Position numbers and translations under genes: made by a program. Under the pieces are notes generated by a model. That model saw nothing but the letters and a program-made list of their open reading frames with translations, was not told where the DNA came from and did not search any database. From Channa striata (taxonomy: Eukaryota; Chordata; Actinopteri; Anabantiformes; Channidae), in the NCBI GenBank assembly GCA_033026295.1, contig CM065182.1, positions 22,425,215 to 22,489,214 of the forward strand: a stretch of DNA of 64,000 nucleotides. The letters run 5' to 3'. The stretch's first letter is position 1; each line of letters begins with the position of its first letter. Of the stretch, positions 47,601 through 60,406 are shown piece by piece.

Positions 47601-50600
47601 ATGTAAAGTGCCTTGAGATGACCTTGTTGTAAATTGGCGCTATATAAATAAAATTGAATGAGATTCCACACATTTGATCAATTGCTTTTTTTGCCTGTCT
47701 ATAAGAAAATCGGTAGTTAATAACTTCTCTGCAACTTTTTCATCTTAAACAAGTAACTCAATTTTAATGAAACTTTGGTTTGGTTAAAATATAACACATT
47801 CTGACCTATCAAAAACACAGAATATGTTGCCACCCTCGAAAGACCAAGGCTAGAAAAATTAAAATAAAGAGCCAAGAAGCAATATGTACCATATTTCCAT
47901 AAACAAAGCTACTTAACACAAATGAGTGGGATAGGTCAAAGGGCCGCTAACAATTGCAGCTAACATGATACATACTACTGACATTACAGGTCAGTACTTA
48001 CTATTTTTGCAATGGCTGTGTAGTCAGGCCCAAGGCCTTGCAGATTTGTAACTGGTTTCAGCTGCTTGTAGTCTTTCAGATTGTATTCCTGAGGGAGAGA
48101 GAGAGTTTGAACTTTGAAAGCTGACAATAGCCAAACCCTATTTGTGCTATCAAACACCAAGTGACACTTTTGATTACTTAATTTCAAGTAGACCTTTGTC
48201 GAACTGAAATCAATTTGTTTTGATGGATGTCAAAATGGCACCATGGCACAAACAATACACTTCCAACTGCAATTTTGATCCAATTTGATGTTGCAATTCT
48301 GATCCAATACAATGAAGCAATTTTTATGTCCCTCACTGGGTTCAAATGGTGCATTGAAGAAAAAAAAATCACAGATAATACACAAAATAATAGACAAATG
48401 CCTGGCAGAGAGAGAGTTCACCAAACATCTTTGCAACACTGCTTCCTTGTTGTTTGACCATCTCATCGGCTTGCAGAAATTTGCAAAAACAGAGAAATCA
48501 AATACTATGGAGTCCACTAGACTGAAAGTGAAGAGCTATTAGGACCTGATATACTGCATGATGATACACCGCTGCATCCCTATTAAAAAAAAAATCTGAC
48601 ATTCTAGCATGTATCTGTATATGGAGTAATATTTGACTAAAACAAAAGATTTTACGTGCATTTATGTACATTTTTATGGTTGTAACAAAATAAAGTCAAA
48701 TTTTATAGCATGTTTAGGCCACATACACAGCATGATTGTTTTTTTGTTTTTCACCATGCCAGTAAGATTGGCCATGCAAAGTGAAACATTTGAACAACAA
48801 ATGGTTGGCTTGCCATGAACTTTGATAGAGATGTTCATGGCGACCAGAGGAGCCTAGTGATTCTAATGATCACCTTTTTTTAAATCAAGCACCTCAGCCA
48901 TTTCCAAATTTCTATTCATCGAATATCTCACAATCTAGTTGGCAGGTGTGAAGGTTTCCAAATCATGGATTATAACGACTTGTGTTATCCCCTAACATTT
49001 TGTGTAATTCCACCATTTTTCATTGCCATATTTGTGATAGCCTTTAAGATGAACTGCAATAACATGTCTTGATTTTTAACTAAAACCAAAACTAATGATG
49101 ATTGATATTTATTCAAATGTTAACTGTTGGCAGCTTGTAATGAATCAAAGTGCTTCAATACAAAGGGGTAAATTGCATTAGAGCAAATGTAAAAACAGCA
49201 AGCACTCCAAACCAGTATAACATCAATACCTGCTCAGGTTTTGTGTACATGGGTGTTTAAAATCCACAGGCTGTCCCAGACAAGAGGGGGCTAATCATTC
49301 CAGATTTTACTGGCTCTTGTTTGGAGGGAGGATTTCAGTCTGCTTTCGCCAAAGGCCGTGGACACAATGGGTACCTTTCTTTCCACGTCCTTACCCCTTT
49401 CCCCCCTACCCCAAAGTCACACTCATCTGCTTTCATGCCCAGGCGCTGTAGCCAGACTGCTTTAAAAACTGAGCCTGTAATCTTGTCAGACATGACTGCT
49501 AACATGGTGGGAGAGATGGAAGGTCAAGGAGTGGGGGGTGGTGGGCACCACAAGAGGACTATGTGAGGAAATCCGTAAACTGTTAATCAGATTCTAGCAT
49601 TTCTTGGGTCCAACTCACGCAACTGTTGTTAGGTGATTTAAAAAAAAAAAAAGCACAGAATGTTTTTGAAATTGATTTTCACATTCATGCAACATAGGAT
49701 ACGTTATAATCAGTCTGTCTGAGGTGGTGCCAGAATCGCCCAGGTTACTCTAAAAACTGGCATCCTAATGCTGTTGGGGACATGTAAATAAAAAGTTAAC
49801 AAAGCTGACCATGTGTAGGCCTGTTTTTAGGTGAGGCTTACACAAACACGGTGCCACAGACACGGTGTCACAGACGTCAGACATTTTCTTGTGTTATGGA
49901 ACTTTCGGCGTGGCCATTTTAAAGTTTGGCTAGAGAGCTGTGGTTGACTTCATTAGTGAGATTTGAGTCACAGTTCCCTGTATTTGTCAAATTTGTGGTA
50001 ATATATTGAATAAAGGACCCAGGGTGGTGACAACAGCGGGATGTGTAAAATAATAAATTTACATAAACTAAAACTCTACCAAAAAGGGAGGATAAGAAAA
50101 CAAACAAACCCTAAACAAACTAGACAAACTATGGGGACAAATAAATTCACTAAATAAAAAGCAAGAAGTGAAGATCCAATGGAGGAAGAAATAACCTAAA
50201 AAGAACAGCACGTACAAACCTAACTAACTAAACTAACCAGGGGTGTAGACTAAACAGCGAAAAAGAAATAAAGGGAAAACTTAGGAAAATAATGACTAAC
50301 TAATGAGCACTAACACACTAAACAACAGAGACAAACCAACAAAACATGAAGGAAGAACAGGGTTAAATAAATAGGAAGACAGGTGAAACTAATAAGGACA
50401 AACAAGAAAAGTAAAGCAACCAAAATAAACTCACAGGAAAGAAAAAGCAGTACTACAAAATAAAAGGCCAAGACAGGAAATGAACAAAAACAACACCAAC
50501 AAAAGTCCCAACTCGTGACCCTATTTAAGTAAACCCAACCCAAGAATTATCAAACACGTATTTCATGAAGCCATGATATAAAACCCAATATAGCAAGCCA

Positions 50601-53600
50601 TTATGTAACTAACTTGGAGAGGACAAGATTGTTGAATTACTTTACATTCAGGATCTAACTGCACAGCTCAGTCTCACAAATTGCAGACGACTGGAAAAAC
50701 AACCACCAAATTATTAGAAGTAAATGGGCATCTTACTGGCCCTGTGCCTTAACGACTCTGCCCCTTCTAATCACCTTATTCTCTAACGCATCTTCACAAA
50801 GCCTTTCAGAGCCTACAGCTTTGTGGTTTATTTAGTCATCATCTGCAGCTAAACAATTAACCTGATGTTTCGTTCACTCCTGTTGGATTAGGCAGCCCCT
50901 GCGTGGAGACAGCCGAGGGGATTAATTGGAACTTCAAAGCATGTCAAAGGGGCATGTATTTGTGTAACTTATGTAAGTGGGGATTACATTTCACAAATTT
51001 AAGAATTCAGAAATCACGTTAGTTAGGCAAAAGTGCACAACATCAGTGTATTCAGTATGTGTTGCATGAAATGTGTCATCATTAAGGCAAGTTCTAGACA
51101 TGCCTTAATCCTTAACTTTGATTTGTTGACTACCCAGCAGCAAAACCAAGTTCACCAAGGTCAATGAATGTTCATGAAGCACTCAGCCTGCGGTCTTAGG
51201 TATCTGTCTGCATTCAGGAATAGAAACACAGAGAAGGGCTGCAAAACTGAATCATTTGTTAACAATAGGAGCTAACAATGTATATGCCGGTTTGGAATCA
51301 ATTCAATTCATTAGACCAGTGCCAGCTACTCTGAATCGAGTGCATTAAATCCCAACCAATTATGAGCACATCTGGTGCTTGAATGACACCATGTGTGCCG
51401 ACTTGTTTGTCATTTACAACAAATACAAGTTGAAGGTTTTTGACAGCTAATGGGATAGATAAAGATTGTTTTAAATATACAATAAAGTACCAGTAAGCAA
51501 GAAAGACTAAACGTGTAACCAATAAGTTTCTCTTCTGTCAGGACACAAATGAGGCTCACAGACCAACCTTGTAAGTAACTCTTGCCTTCAGCCTCTTCTG
51601 TTTTTCCATCTGACTCAGGTAGCCGTCAGAGCTGCTTCTAGGGATGGGGGAGGCTGTGTTCACACAATGAGCAGGACTCAGCCCATGCTCTTTTCCTGTT
51701 GTCAGCTTTTCTATAGGGGGAAGGACTGTGTAAGAGGCCAGGCTCTGTGATGAAGCAATAATGGGTGTCCTGGAGAGGTTTTGTGGAAACTGTTTAGTGT
51801 GAACTGCATCTGGACAGTTCTGATCCTCTTCACCTGACAATAATGGCAACTTTAGTGCTGTTGTCCTAAAAACACAACATGATAAATAAATATGATTAAT
51901 GAAAGGTTCCATGATAATCACTTGCAAGTTATTTGCAAATTTAGATTTTTATTGAGTATGCCTACATATTATTAGTTTCTACAAAGTGCATTAGACATTA
52001 CATTCTTGTTTCAGCGCTGTCATTTTACGTAGATCACAGATATTCCAGCATCGGCCATATTTTTTCACTGTGCTATAGTTACTCTTTAGGTTTGAATGGC
52101 AGTTTGCTTTTAGCCTTTCCAAAGACACGTGGGAGGGCTTTTCTAAATCAGTTGGTTGATACCTTGGAGACAAGGCAGTCTGAACTTCAGATGCGTGGCT
52201 CAACTGAGTATGGGAACAATGACACGCTAAGTTGATGAGGGCATCCTGGCCTGTGTCCTGCAGTATCGAAAGAAGGTGGGACGAGGTGTTGCGGTTGATG
52301 TTGAGGTGGATACCGGAGGGCACGGGCTGTGATGAAGTCATCTTCTGAGCTTTTGGCTGGGTTACAGTGGTTGGTCTTACTAATGGGAAGCTCAAATTGT
52401 CTCCCTGCACAATTCTGACCTCTGGATCAGAGGGCTGCTGCTGCTGAGAGGGGTTGGGGTATTCTTTCCGCTGGGCTTTCTTCCCTTTTCTGATCTGGGT
52501 GACCTAGGGTTAGAGTAGGATTAACAGCTTCAGGATGTATTCTTTATTGTAGGATGTCAGAGAAATAAAAGACAACCCTCACTCCCCTACAGTACATGAT
52601 TGGGCTTTCCACTGACACGTATACAGATAGGTCCTGTGAATACTTCTTGACATTAGTATGAGATACGCTAACTTGCAACGAGTACCTTGGAGTATTTCTG
52701 AAGGCACAAAGCATCAACTCTAAATCTACCCATTTACACCACAAACACAACAACAGACAACATCAGCTAAGGATAAGTGGAACAATTTTTCCCAAAGTAT
52801 AAAAAGGGCTGGCACTCTTCTTTGCATGATCTGACCAAATTATTTAGCAGGAGGTATGAGAGTGTGTCTCATGCATCTAATGCAGCTGATTTATCAAACA
52901 CCAGCTTTTCCTATTCAACTGGGAAAATATACTCCTCTGTTTTGCAGTGCCAAGATGGCTGCTCATGTATTCAAGACAACAATGCTCCTTCAACCTTCTC
53001 CTTTTTCACTCTGAGCCCTCTTTTACTATAAAATCACGTTTCTTTCCAAATTCTCATTTTGCAAACAGTGTCCAAAGTATAAAAGGGTCCTACCTGCAAC
53101 TGTTCTGTTTTCTGGAGCAAGCCCAGCCTCGGGTCTGAGCTGTCCTCTTGATTTTCTGCACTGGATGTCTCCTTAACAGATTTGTGCACCTTTTGAAGGA
53201 CACAAAGGAAAAACATACTCACACATACAAATATTAAAGCTAAAGTCTTTTTTTATTTTTTCTGCCAACTGACCAGAAAGGAAGCTTGGAAAAATGTACA
53301 TTGTACATCCTGTTAAAATCTACACACCTCCAACTATGCAGGAGCATAAATGTTACACCCACTCATATCAATGCTTATCCTTTTTCACTACACCATACTG
53401 CATCATTTTACTGTTTCAGTTGTTCCTAATGTTTCCATGTGGCATAGAATTATGCGTTAATGCTGTAATGAAAATCATTTAGTTAACTCCAGGACTGCCC
53501 TCTGTGGCAGAGGACCACCTGAGAGGATCAATGGTATTGACAGACTGAAGACTTTTTCCACTGAAAGCCAATAATTCTGTGAAGTTGAATAGATGAAGGT

Positions 53601-56600
53601 CACAAAGAAAGACTGAATTACTTTGTAACATATCTATCAATAAGTGTGTTTGTGATTGCATCTAATAGGCTCCACTATTATGCTGAGAAATATTCAGGGC
53701 ATTGTTGGACCAGTCACACCTGGTGCTTTTTCAATGTCCAAACTGTATAATCTTTTGTCTAGTGTTCAAGCCAGTGTGAATGTTTGCCGTAACTCATCGA
53801 AAAAAGGGGATTCTTTTTTCCAAATGCCAGACCGTTAGAGATTCTGGTACTGTTACAGATGAACAACAAGGGCACAACAGTTGTTTGAAGATCAGGAGCA
53901 AGTGTCAGTAACTACGGTATGTCCCACGTGTGCGCGTACACACATACACACACATCCGCCTGTCACCTTTACCTATTCCCCCTGCCATTGCCTTTTGTCA
54001 CCCATTCTAAAAATCCCAATCAGTTGGAGCAAATGATCAGGTCTGTATTACATGTTGAGCATGGTAAGCTGTGTAATATCTTTTCTATTCAATTGGGAGC
54101 CACGTAATTGCTTCTCTGCGAGTCACAACAAAGTCTGGCAATTGCAGCTAGCTGTATTACCTCCTGTATCCGGGAAACATCTGCTTTTCGCAATGAAGAC
54201 TTCAAAGGGGCTCTGGATCTTGAATTGCATTTAGCTGCTATTGTGGCCAGCCCAGGTAATCTTGATTAGGTGTTTAGACTGAGGCAGGGTATACAGTGGC
54301 AGAGAGCTCCCCAGAGCTTTGGTCTAAAGCTATTAAAAGATTGTACATTATGTTCCCCTGGCTTTGAAGTGAGGGCTTGCGAGAGGAGAAGGGACTCTGA
54401 GGGCTGAGTGCAATAGCACAAGATTGATCTGCTACTTCTGTCTTTATCAAAGGAGGCCCAAGCTCCAATGAAGCCAATCATTGCTACTGCCACTCTGCCA
54501 CTTGGCTGAGCTAAACATTTGCTGCATTAGGAAATTGTGTACATTTAATAACACGTCTAATTATCACAAGTTGCCTTGAGATGGCCACTCTCTTCAAAAG
54601 ACCAAATGGGTTATTTTAAAAAGGCCTAGCAGCAACTGGCCTGCCTGAACTCACATTGATTTGTGAAACTGATGCGATTTGCACATGGAGTGTTGCTATC
54701 TTTTGCAAGTGCAACAGACAAGGAAGAATTGAAAGAAGCAGGGCACGCTTTGTAATAAAACGTGTGCTTATCCTACAAATGAAAAGTTGTTCTCTAAAGA
54801 TTCATCTCTCTGTGCAACCTCGAATGTTACACTTTGAAACATCTAACACTGAGAGAAGAAGGTAAAAAAATTCTCATGTTAACTCTTTGATACTCAATAT
54901 TTCATTTAGTGTGTGTGAAATTAAATGGTCATTTCAAAACAAGAGACCAGAGAACAAAATCCAATCTCAACAAGAGACATCACTGAAAAATGCTGACTTA
55001 ATATCTGTTAGTAACAACTGGGAAATTATGGCCTCAAAGGCTGTTTCTTCATTTGGTTTCAGGGTGAAGTCATGCTGTTGTCATATATAACAAACAATGT
55101 TGACAGTTTTTTAAAAACACGATTATGTTCACACTTCTGCAAATCAACAATCACAATCTGCAAATCACGATTTTTATATGTTAATTCTGTTTTGCGGGGT
55201 TATATCCATTATCCAAGTCTCAATACTACTAGTTTTTCCTTTCCCAAAAATGTTATTATTTTTTCTATATAAAATGACTTTTCGTTAAGCCTATTTGTGA
55301 TACCCTTTGCTGATACATTATATAATGTTGCTGTAACACACACGATTCACACATTAATCCAGTAATGAACCAAGAAATAGACTACATGCAAATTGTTGCC
55401 CCCTTCTTTCATACCCTGTGCCCCCCATTAAGCAAGGCATGTCTTTGGGGAGACGGGGCAATGGAGAAGTAACAAGCGAATTCAGAGGGAAAATGACAAA
55501 ACACAAGGGGTTTAGGAGAGGGAAAGGCTCTGGCTCTGTTTACTATTGCACAAAGCTAACGGCTCTTGACTATGTAAATGGTGATGATATGAGACATTGT
55601 AGAGAGCTGGGGCTCAGATGGGTGAACAAGGTTGGGGGTATTATAGCCAGCAAACAGTCTTGTGGCCCGACAAATGGGGAATGCGGGCCATCCTGACCAA
55701 TTATGCCACTGTGCCAGGTGCAGGGATGTCTAAGAGCCTATTGGTAACCATGCGTCTCTGATGTTCTTGTTGTACACATCAACTCATAATAAGCACTGCA
55801 TAGCCAGACATGGCCCTTTTCATATGGTGGAGGAGAAGGCAGATGAAAACAGCTATGGTCCTTTGCCAAATTAATTTTGCAGACTGGGTCACAGCAAACA
55901 TCATAGGATATTCTCCTAGTTGTTGTCTGAGATGACAATAAATAGCATATAGATATCGATATAACTAAATGAGCATAAGCTTGGCTGACGCAGGACAGGG
56001 ACAGGACAATAAAAACTGCATTCAAGACACTCCCGACTGGTCACTTTTCTTTTCCCCTAAGTACACAGTAGAAAAGGACAAGACAGAACAGCATTTGTTG
56101 TTCACATGTACTAACAAGCCTCACAGTCAAAGTCTGTAATTAAAGCATCTCAATATTCTTAGTGAATGTGGCCAGGATTGGACAAATTTACACGAGATCA
56201 CAACAAAGCCACGCCACAATGGTATCAACAGGGTGCTACACTTACCAGCTTCAACGAACGATGACACAAAAATGTCTATATAGTTGGTTTTAATATTTCT
56301 CAATCATAAATATGACTCTGATAATGTTCTGATAATTTCAAAGACAAATAACCCAAGCTGTAAAAGGAAAAGACCAGTCACAGACGCAAGTAGATTTAAT
56401 AGATTTTCTCCAAGTCTGAGCAATTACCTCTAGGGTCACAGGACATTGCCAAAAAGATCATAAAACTCGAGCATTAACTGACTAAGTTGTGATTTAAAAA
56501 AATTAAATTATCTTATATGAATCTTATTCTTGTCCCCACACAGTCAAACTTATGACGCTCATCACTCCAAGAATCATTATCAATGCTAGGGCAGCTCCTG

Positions 56601-59600
56601 CTGTCTGTTTCCGAAATTGCAGCCTTTTTTTTGACAGACTGACTGTGTAAGAGTGACCATCACAGAGGTGTCCCCTTCCAAAGATCAAATTCTCATTCAG
56701 TGATTTGAGAAAACTACATTGTATACACACCTTATTCCCATGACCAGGCACCTTCTGCTTAACGGCATGCGCCCTCACGTAGGAGCCACTTTTGGAAGTG
56801 TTCCAGCCCAGGGTTATTTTGTTCCGCTCCACTACGTCCTCCATCAGTCTTTCTGGCTTTTTGTTTGGACTCGGTGTAGGTGTGCTCATTTTCTGTGTCT
56901 GAATGGGTCTGCTTTGAATGTGTTGTCTCCATTCTGGTTGGTAGAAGGGCTGAAATTCGGCACCATGTATATGCTCTGTGAGTTCAGTAGATGTCCTAAT
57001 ATTGTGACCTGCATTGTCAAAGCTATTTTCACGCGTCTCTCTGAAATCTGAGTTTAAAGTGTTGTTACTTTCATTTATAGTGGAAGAGCTGGGCGGCCTT
57101 GAAAGGTCAGCTTCTTGGGATCCAAGTTGCAAAGCGCGCCTGTGACGATCACGAGATGTTACTGAGCTTGTCTGATCGTCTTGTGGGTGAAGGCAGTACG
57201 GTTGGTCAGACTCACTGTCAGCCATATATGGAGTCACCACAACAACTGGAGTAGTGTCGGCAATGTATCTGTATCCACCTTTTATTTCCAGTACCTGTCT
57301 ATTAGCATAAGGCTGCCTAGGTTTTTCTTCAGTGTAATATTCTTCAATGGAAATCGGTGGACTGTTAATGAAGCGGCCATTTCTCTTTAGATTGCTCCTC
57401 CAGTTGGGGTCATAGCGCAGGTCAGAGTAGTCATCATTGGATACCAGCTGGCTGCAAGAGGAAAGAAAGGTAACAAAATAAAGATCACAAGTTCAACAGA
57501 AGTTACCCGAGACTAATATTCAATATGTTATAACTTAATTGCTAAGATAATTTAATTACGCAAATAGAAGAAATTAAACTTAACCATTAAAGAATGTGTC
57601 CAATATTTATTTTAGTAATTGGTTTAATTGTTGAAAAGCAGCTTTATGAATGATATTTCCATCTCTAAAGGACATTTTGCAGACATCTGAATTGCACACA
57701 GGCCTGTGCTGAGAGGTCAAAGGAACAAGAGGCATTACACCATTATTAGAATGATGTTGTCCTCAAACAAAGACTGCTAGGCCTTATCAGAGGCTTCTGA
57801 AATTGAAACAGATGAGGGGGATTATGAGCCTGTATTTACAGATAATTTTCGTATTTTCACCTCCAGGCTCACTAATGAGAGCGTTTTTGAGAGCTACTAG
57901 CGAGGGAATGGTTCACAAACGGCAATTTTCAGCTTATGAAATGGCTTGAAAATTGCAGGCTAAAATGCTCTTTCTGATGGTGATGAAAAGATCTCATTAA
58001 AATAAATAGCAGAGAGCCTCTTTGTTGTGCTTACTGGGAGGATGAGGGGAGCCTAATTCTCCTGCCGCAATGTTGAGCTTCGGGGGTTGCCTAGGTGTAG
58101 GGCCCTTCAATTCGATGAGGCCAAAAGGGTAAGGGATGTCTCTCTAATGACTCCAACTCAAACAAGTAGGAGAATGTATTATAGACAAAATGCAGCTGGG
58201 CATGATGCCTCTAACACTGGCAAAACACTACAGCCCATTATTTCTTTCCCAAGATCCAGACACCTAAATACAAAAGCAAGTGAAATATTGTGACCAAAAC
58301 CCAATGAGAAAAAGAAAAAACTGGTCATACGCAGGATACTCAAATATCTTTTTACAATATTTGGCATGACATAGGTGTAATATATAGTAAGAACAGATGA
58401 ATGGAGTTGCTTAAATAGGAATCTTTTTCTTGAATGAGGAATGCCCTTTGGGTTTGTAAACTATGCAATGGCATTGTGTGAAAAGGCTTACCCTGTTTGA
58501 GGAAGTAGGAGAGAGGACTATGAGAAGATTATAGTGGAAATGGGATTGTGTCCACTGCCTTGGCACTATGAAATGCAGCCTTTTGTGAGAATATGTCATG
58601 GTCATATTTGTCTGAAACAATGTACTTTGGAAGACGACACACACTTGGTTATCAATCTGTACAGATTAATACAGGGAAAAATAGAAAATGCTCCTTTTCT
58701 ATCTTAGAAAGTAATGACTGGCAGGCGTGTCTAGAGCAAAGAGAAGAGGAAAAAATTGTACAAGTCAAGCACAGTGCAAAAACAGATGAGGTGTTGTCCT
58801 CAACTCAGATGCCTGCCTCTGTTCCCTCAAATAAATAGAGTGGTGATGACCCTGGTTAATGGACCACGAGTGACCACTTATTGTGATCCACCCAAACAAA
58901 ACAAAAATCTAATTTCCCTCAAATAAAAGCTGTTATTCCGAAAGCACCTGAATTAGGCCATTGTCACTACAATGTACGAGCAGTGCCTGCATCTCATTAA
59001 GGGCCTGACACTGTTACATTGTTAAGTGATGAATGAAGACTATTTATCTTTTCATCCATGTGCAGTTTAAAAGTAAAAGGTTTCATTGTTGCTGCCATGC
59101 ACCTCATACTGTATCTAAGCAGCCTTATTATCTGCTTACATTTAATTAATTTGTCATAGGAAGTGAAAGTGACAGTCCAGTTCAATGGGCAAATTGAACA
59201 AGGATGGGCACAATCTCACTGTAGTGAAGAGCCTAGACAATGATACGTGTTTATAGAATGATTGTGATAGACAAGCCCGTACAGCCAATAATATACCCCA
59301 CTCATCTATAAACTCTAGGCCCAACATGAAATAGATTTTTTTAACAAAACATCAAATTTATAATAGCAACTTTAATAGCTACTTATCAAAACTATTTGAT
59401 CCAGGACATATTTTAACAGTAAATCTGTAACAACTGTGCCACTAACATCAGTTACTACCATCAACTGACAATGTATTTTTGTTCATCCAAAACCTCATTG
59501 TGAGTAAACCACACTTTTGCGCTGCACAGTTTTGGTGTTTTATATAGAGAGATTGTCTTCTATAGCAAAGATTTCACGCAACAAATTCACAGTTTACCAG

Positions 59601-60364
59601 TATTTTGAACCATGTTTGCTTAAAAACTAATGGTGCCTAGCTGCTTTATAAAACAACTGAGCCTATTTTAAATTTGTGGCCTATTTTAAATTATTTACCA
59701 AAGGACTTAAGAGCACATAGGTAGGGAGGCAATAGTCTAACCTTTTTTTTTTTTTACCTTTTTATGGAGTTTGTTTTTTAAAATATAAAATGTAGCACAA
59801 TCCTGTCTGAACACAAACCTAAATCCTTCTTTTGCAGATTTGGCTGAAGGTCTAACTTTGTCAGACTGACACATTAAGCATTGCCAGAGTGTGTTCATTC
59901 CAGCCTGATAGCAACGTATAACAGAAGATGCTTTTTAAGCAAACTAATGCTGGGTGCATATGCTCACTTTGAACATTGTCTTCTAATGGCAACACTAAAT
60001 GCCTTGCTCTTTACGTGACAAAAAAACTCAATGAAACTTACCTTGTTCTTTCTCTTTGGTTTATTTTTGTATGAATATATTCTGTGTGTGGATTCTGTGA
60101 GAGGTTCCTTGTGGCATGGGAGGGGGATTCCACATCCAGGCTGTCATAAACTTTATCATAAGTTTCATCATCATTTGCTACTTTATCCTCATCATCAACC
60201 TGTTTGAAGTAGTCAGCATTCTCCTTTTGAGGCAGTTTGTGGCCGTTTTGCCCATGATAGTCAATCTGCATCTGTTGTTGGGCCAAGATCTCAGACCCCC
60301 CAGAGTCCCACTGGTTGGCCAGAAGTGCTTGTCTTGGAGATCTATCTTTGAGTCCTTTATCCAT
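44663..60364 (-). CDS. jhy: Jhy (juvenile hydrocephalus / C11orf63 homologue), 8 coding exons
   Basis: Coding exons in transcript order: 60364-60042, 57451-56731, 53189-53094, 52503-52163, 51865-51568, 48088-48002, 45249-45136 and 44860-44663. Every junction has GT/AG ends and matching phase, giving 725 aa. Residues 109-125 (LVSNDDYSDLRYDPNWR region) form a conserved-looking N-terminal block. The middle is polar and probably disordered. The basic C-terminus (about 590-690), with LKDYKQLK, LYSNVICEQNKKISRIPF and LEYAKTIAKP, looks most constrained. Mouse Jhy is needed for ependymal motile cilia, and its loss causes hydrocephalus; the biochemical role is unclear. Identity rests on remembered similarity plus the convergent position next to bsx. 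The ATG at 60364 is the first in-frame start after the exon 2 acceptor. Exon 3 can read through its donor; see findings. Confidence 0.85.
45815..46858 (+). mobile_element. Internally deleted Tc1/mariner element with both termini
   Basis: The left end CAGTGCCTTGCAAAAGTATT is flanked by TA (45813-45814). The right end TTAGCAAGGGACTG is flanked by TA (46859-46860). The subterminal 'gattttatgtgatagaccaa' near 45900 is mirrored by 'ttggtcaatcacataatatc' near 46765, so the inverted repeat extends about 100 bases. At 1,044 bases it is shorter than an intact Tc1-like element (about 1.2-1.7 kb). The interior on + keeps transposase-like pieces ('gaagcaacccagaggcccatgg', 'tgtggtggaaacatcacagt') but no long frame. 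It is dead, lies in a jhy intron, and is antisense to jhy. Confidence 0.88.
47285..47665 (-). repeat. Family B repeat, full-length copy, reverse orientation
   Basis: Read on the minus strand it has the same order as 4585-4870 and 10028-10200: 'attcaattttatttatatag', CGCCAATTTACAACAAGG, the GGCAACAGTGGAGAGGAAAA box, 'gaagaaacctccagcacaac', then the 'ctgaagacagggacagag' 3' part. The 90- and 74-codon frames over it are incidental. Confidence 0.8.
48089..51567 (-). other. jhy: jhy intron before coding exon 6
   Basis: Donor GTTGGT at 51567-51562 (non-optimal) and acceptor 'ctctccctcag' ending at 48089. It contains an A-rich strand-asymmetric block (50030-50530) and no nested gene. The segment 49270-49570 is repeat-free and balanced in composition. 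Confidence 0.75.
50030..50530. repeat. A-rich, strand-asymmetric block (possible transposon relic)
   Basis: The plus strand is strongly A-rich and T-poor over about 500 bases, with many 'aaacaaac', 'actaacta' and 'aggaaa' words and an end 'aaaagtcccaactcgtgacc'. Similar A-rich blocks ending in AAAGTCC..GTGAC occur as dispersed repeats in fish (from memory). The 77-codon minus frame (Phe/Leu/Val-rich) is a composition artefact. Confidence 0.45.
53190..56730 (-). other. jhy: jhy intron before coding exon 3
   Basis: Donor GTGTGT at 56730-56725 and acceptor 'gtccttcaaaag' ending at 53190. The 5' part can be translated in frame with the upstream exon to 56524 (see findings). 54080-54560 and 55380-56000 are repeat-free and may be intronic regulatory sequence. 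Confidence 0.75.
57452..60041 (-). other. jhy: jhy intron before coding exon 2
   Basis: Donor GTAAGT at 60041-60036 and acceptor 'cctcttgcag' ending at 57452. No nested gene. The part 57640-58080 is repeat-free with mixed motifs. Confidence 0.75.
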
Positions 60365-60406
60365 GTTTATTTGGTAGGTGGTGAGTCTGCTTCACAATGA
60401 TCTTAT
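60365..60406 (-). other. jhy: jhy 5' UTR part of the start-codon exon
   Basis: The acceptor 'aaattttaatag' ends at 60407, after a polypyrimidine run on the minus strand. The exon then has 42 non-coding bases before the ATG at 60364. Confidence 0.7.

Larger units (their letters stand above)
45250..48001 (-). other. jhy: jhy intron before coding exon 7
   Basis: Donor GTAAGT at 48001-47996 and acceptor ending at 45250. It hosts the deleted Tc1 element at 45815-46858, a family B head fragment near 47033-47085 and an inverted family B copy at 47285-47665. Confidence 0.8.

Noticed and set aside
52060..52162. Longer jhy exon ending at a GTAACT donor near 52082 or at the open-frame stop
   Set aside because: The donor AAG/GTATCA at 52163/52162 gives the phase needed for the next exon (AG+G), whereas GTAACT does not fit the acceptor at 51865.
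55418..55696. 92-codon plus-strand open frame in a jhy intron
   Set aside because: No recognisable motif and no sign of splicing or a promoter; consistent with chance in a balanced-composition stretch.
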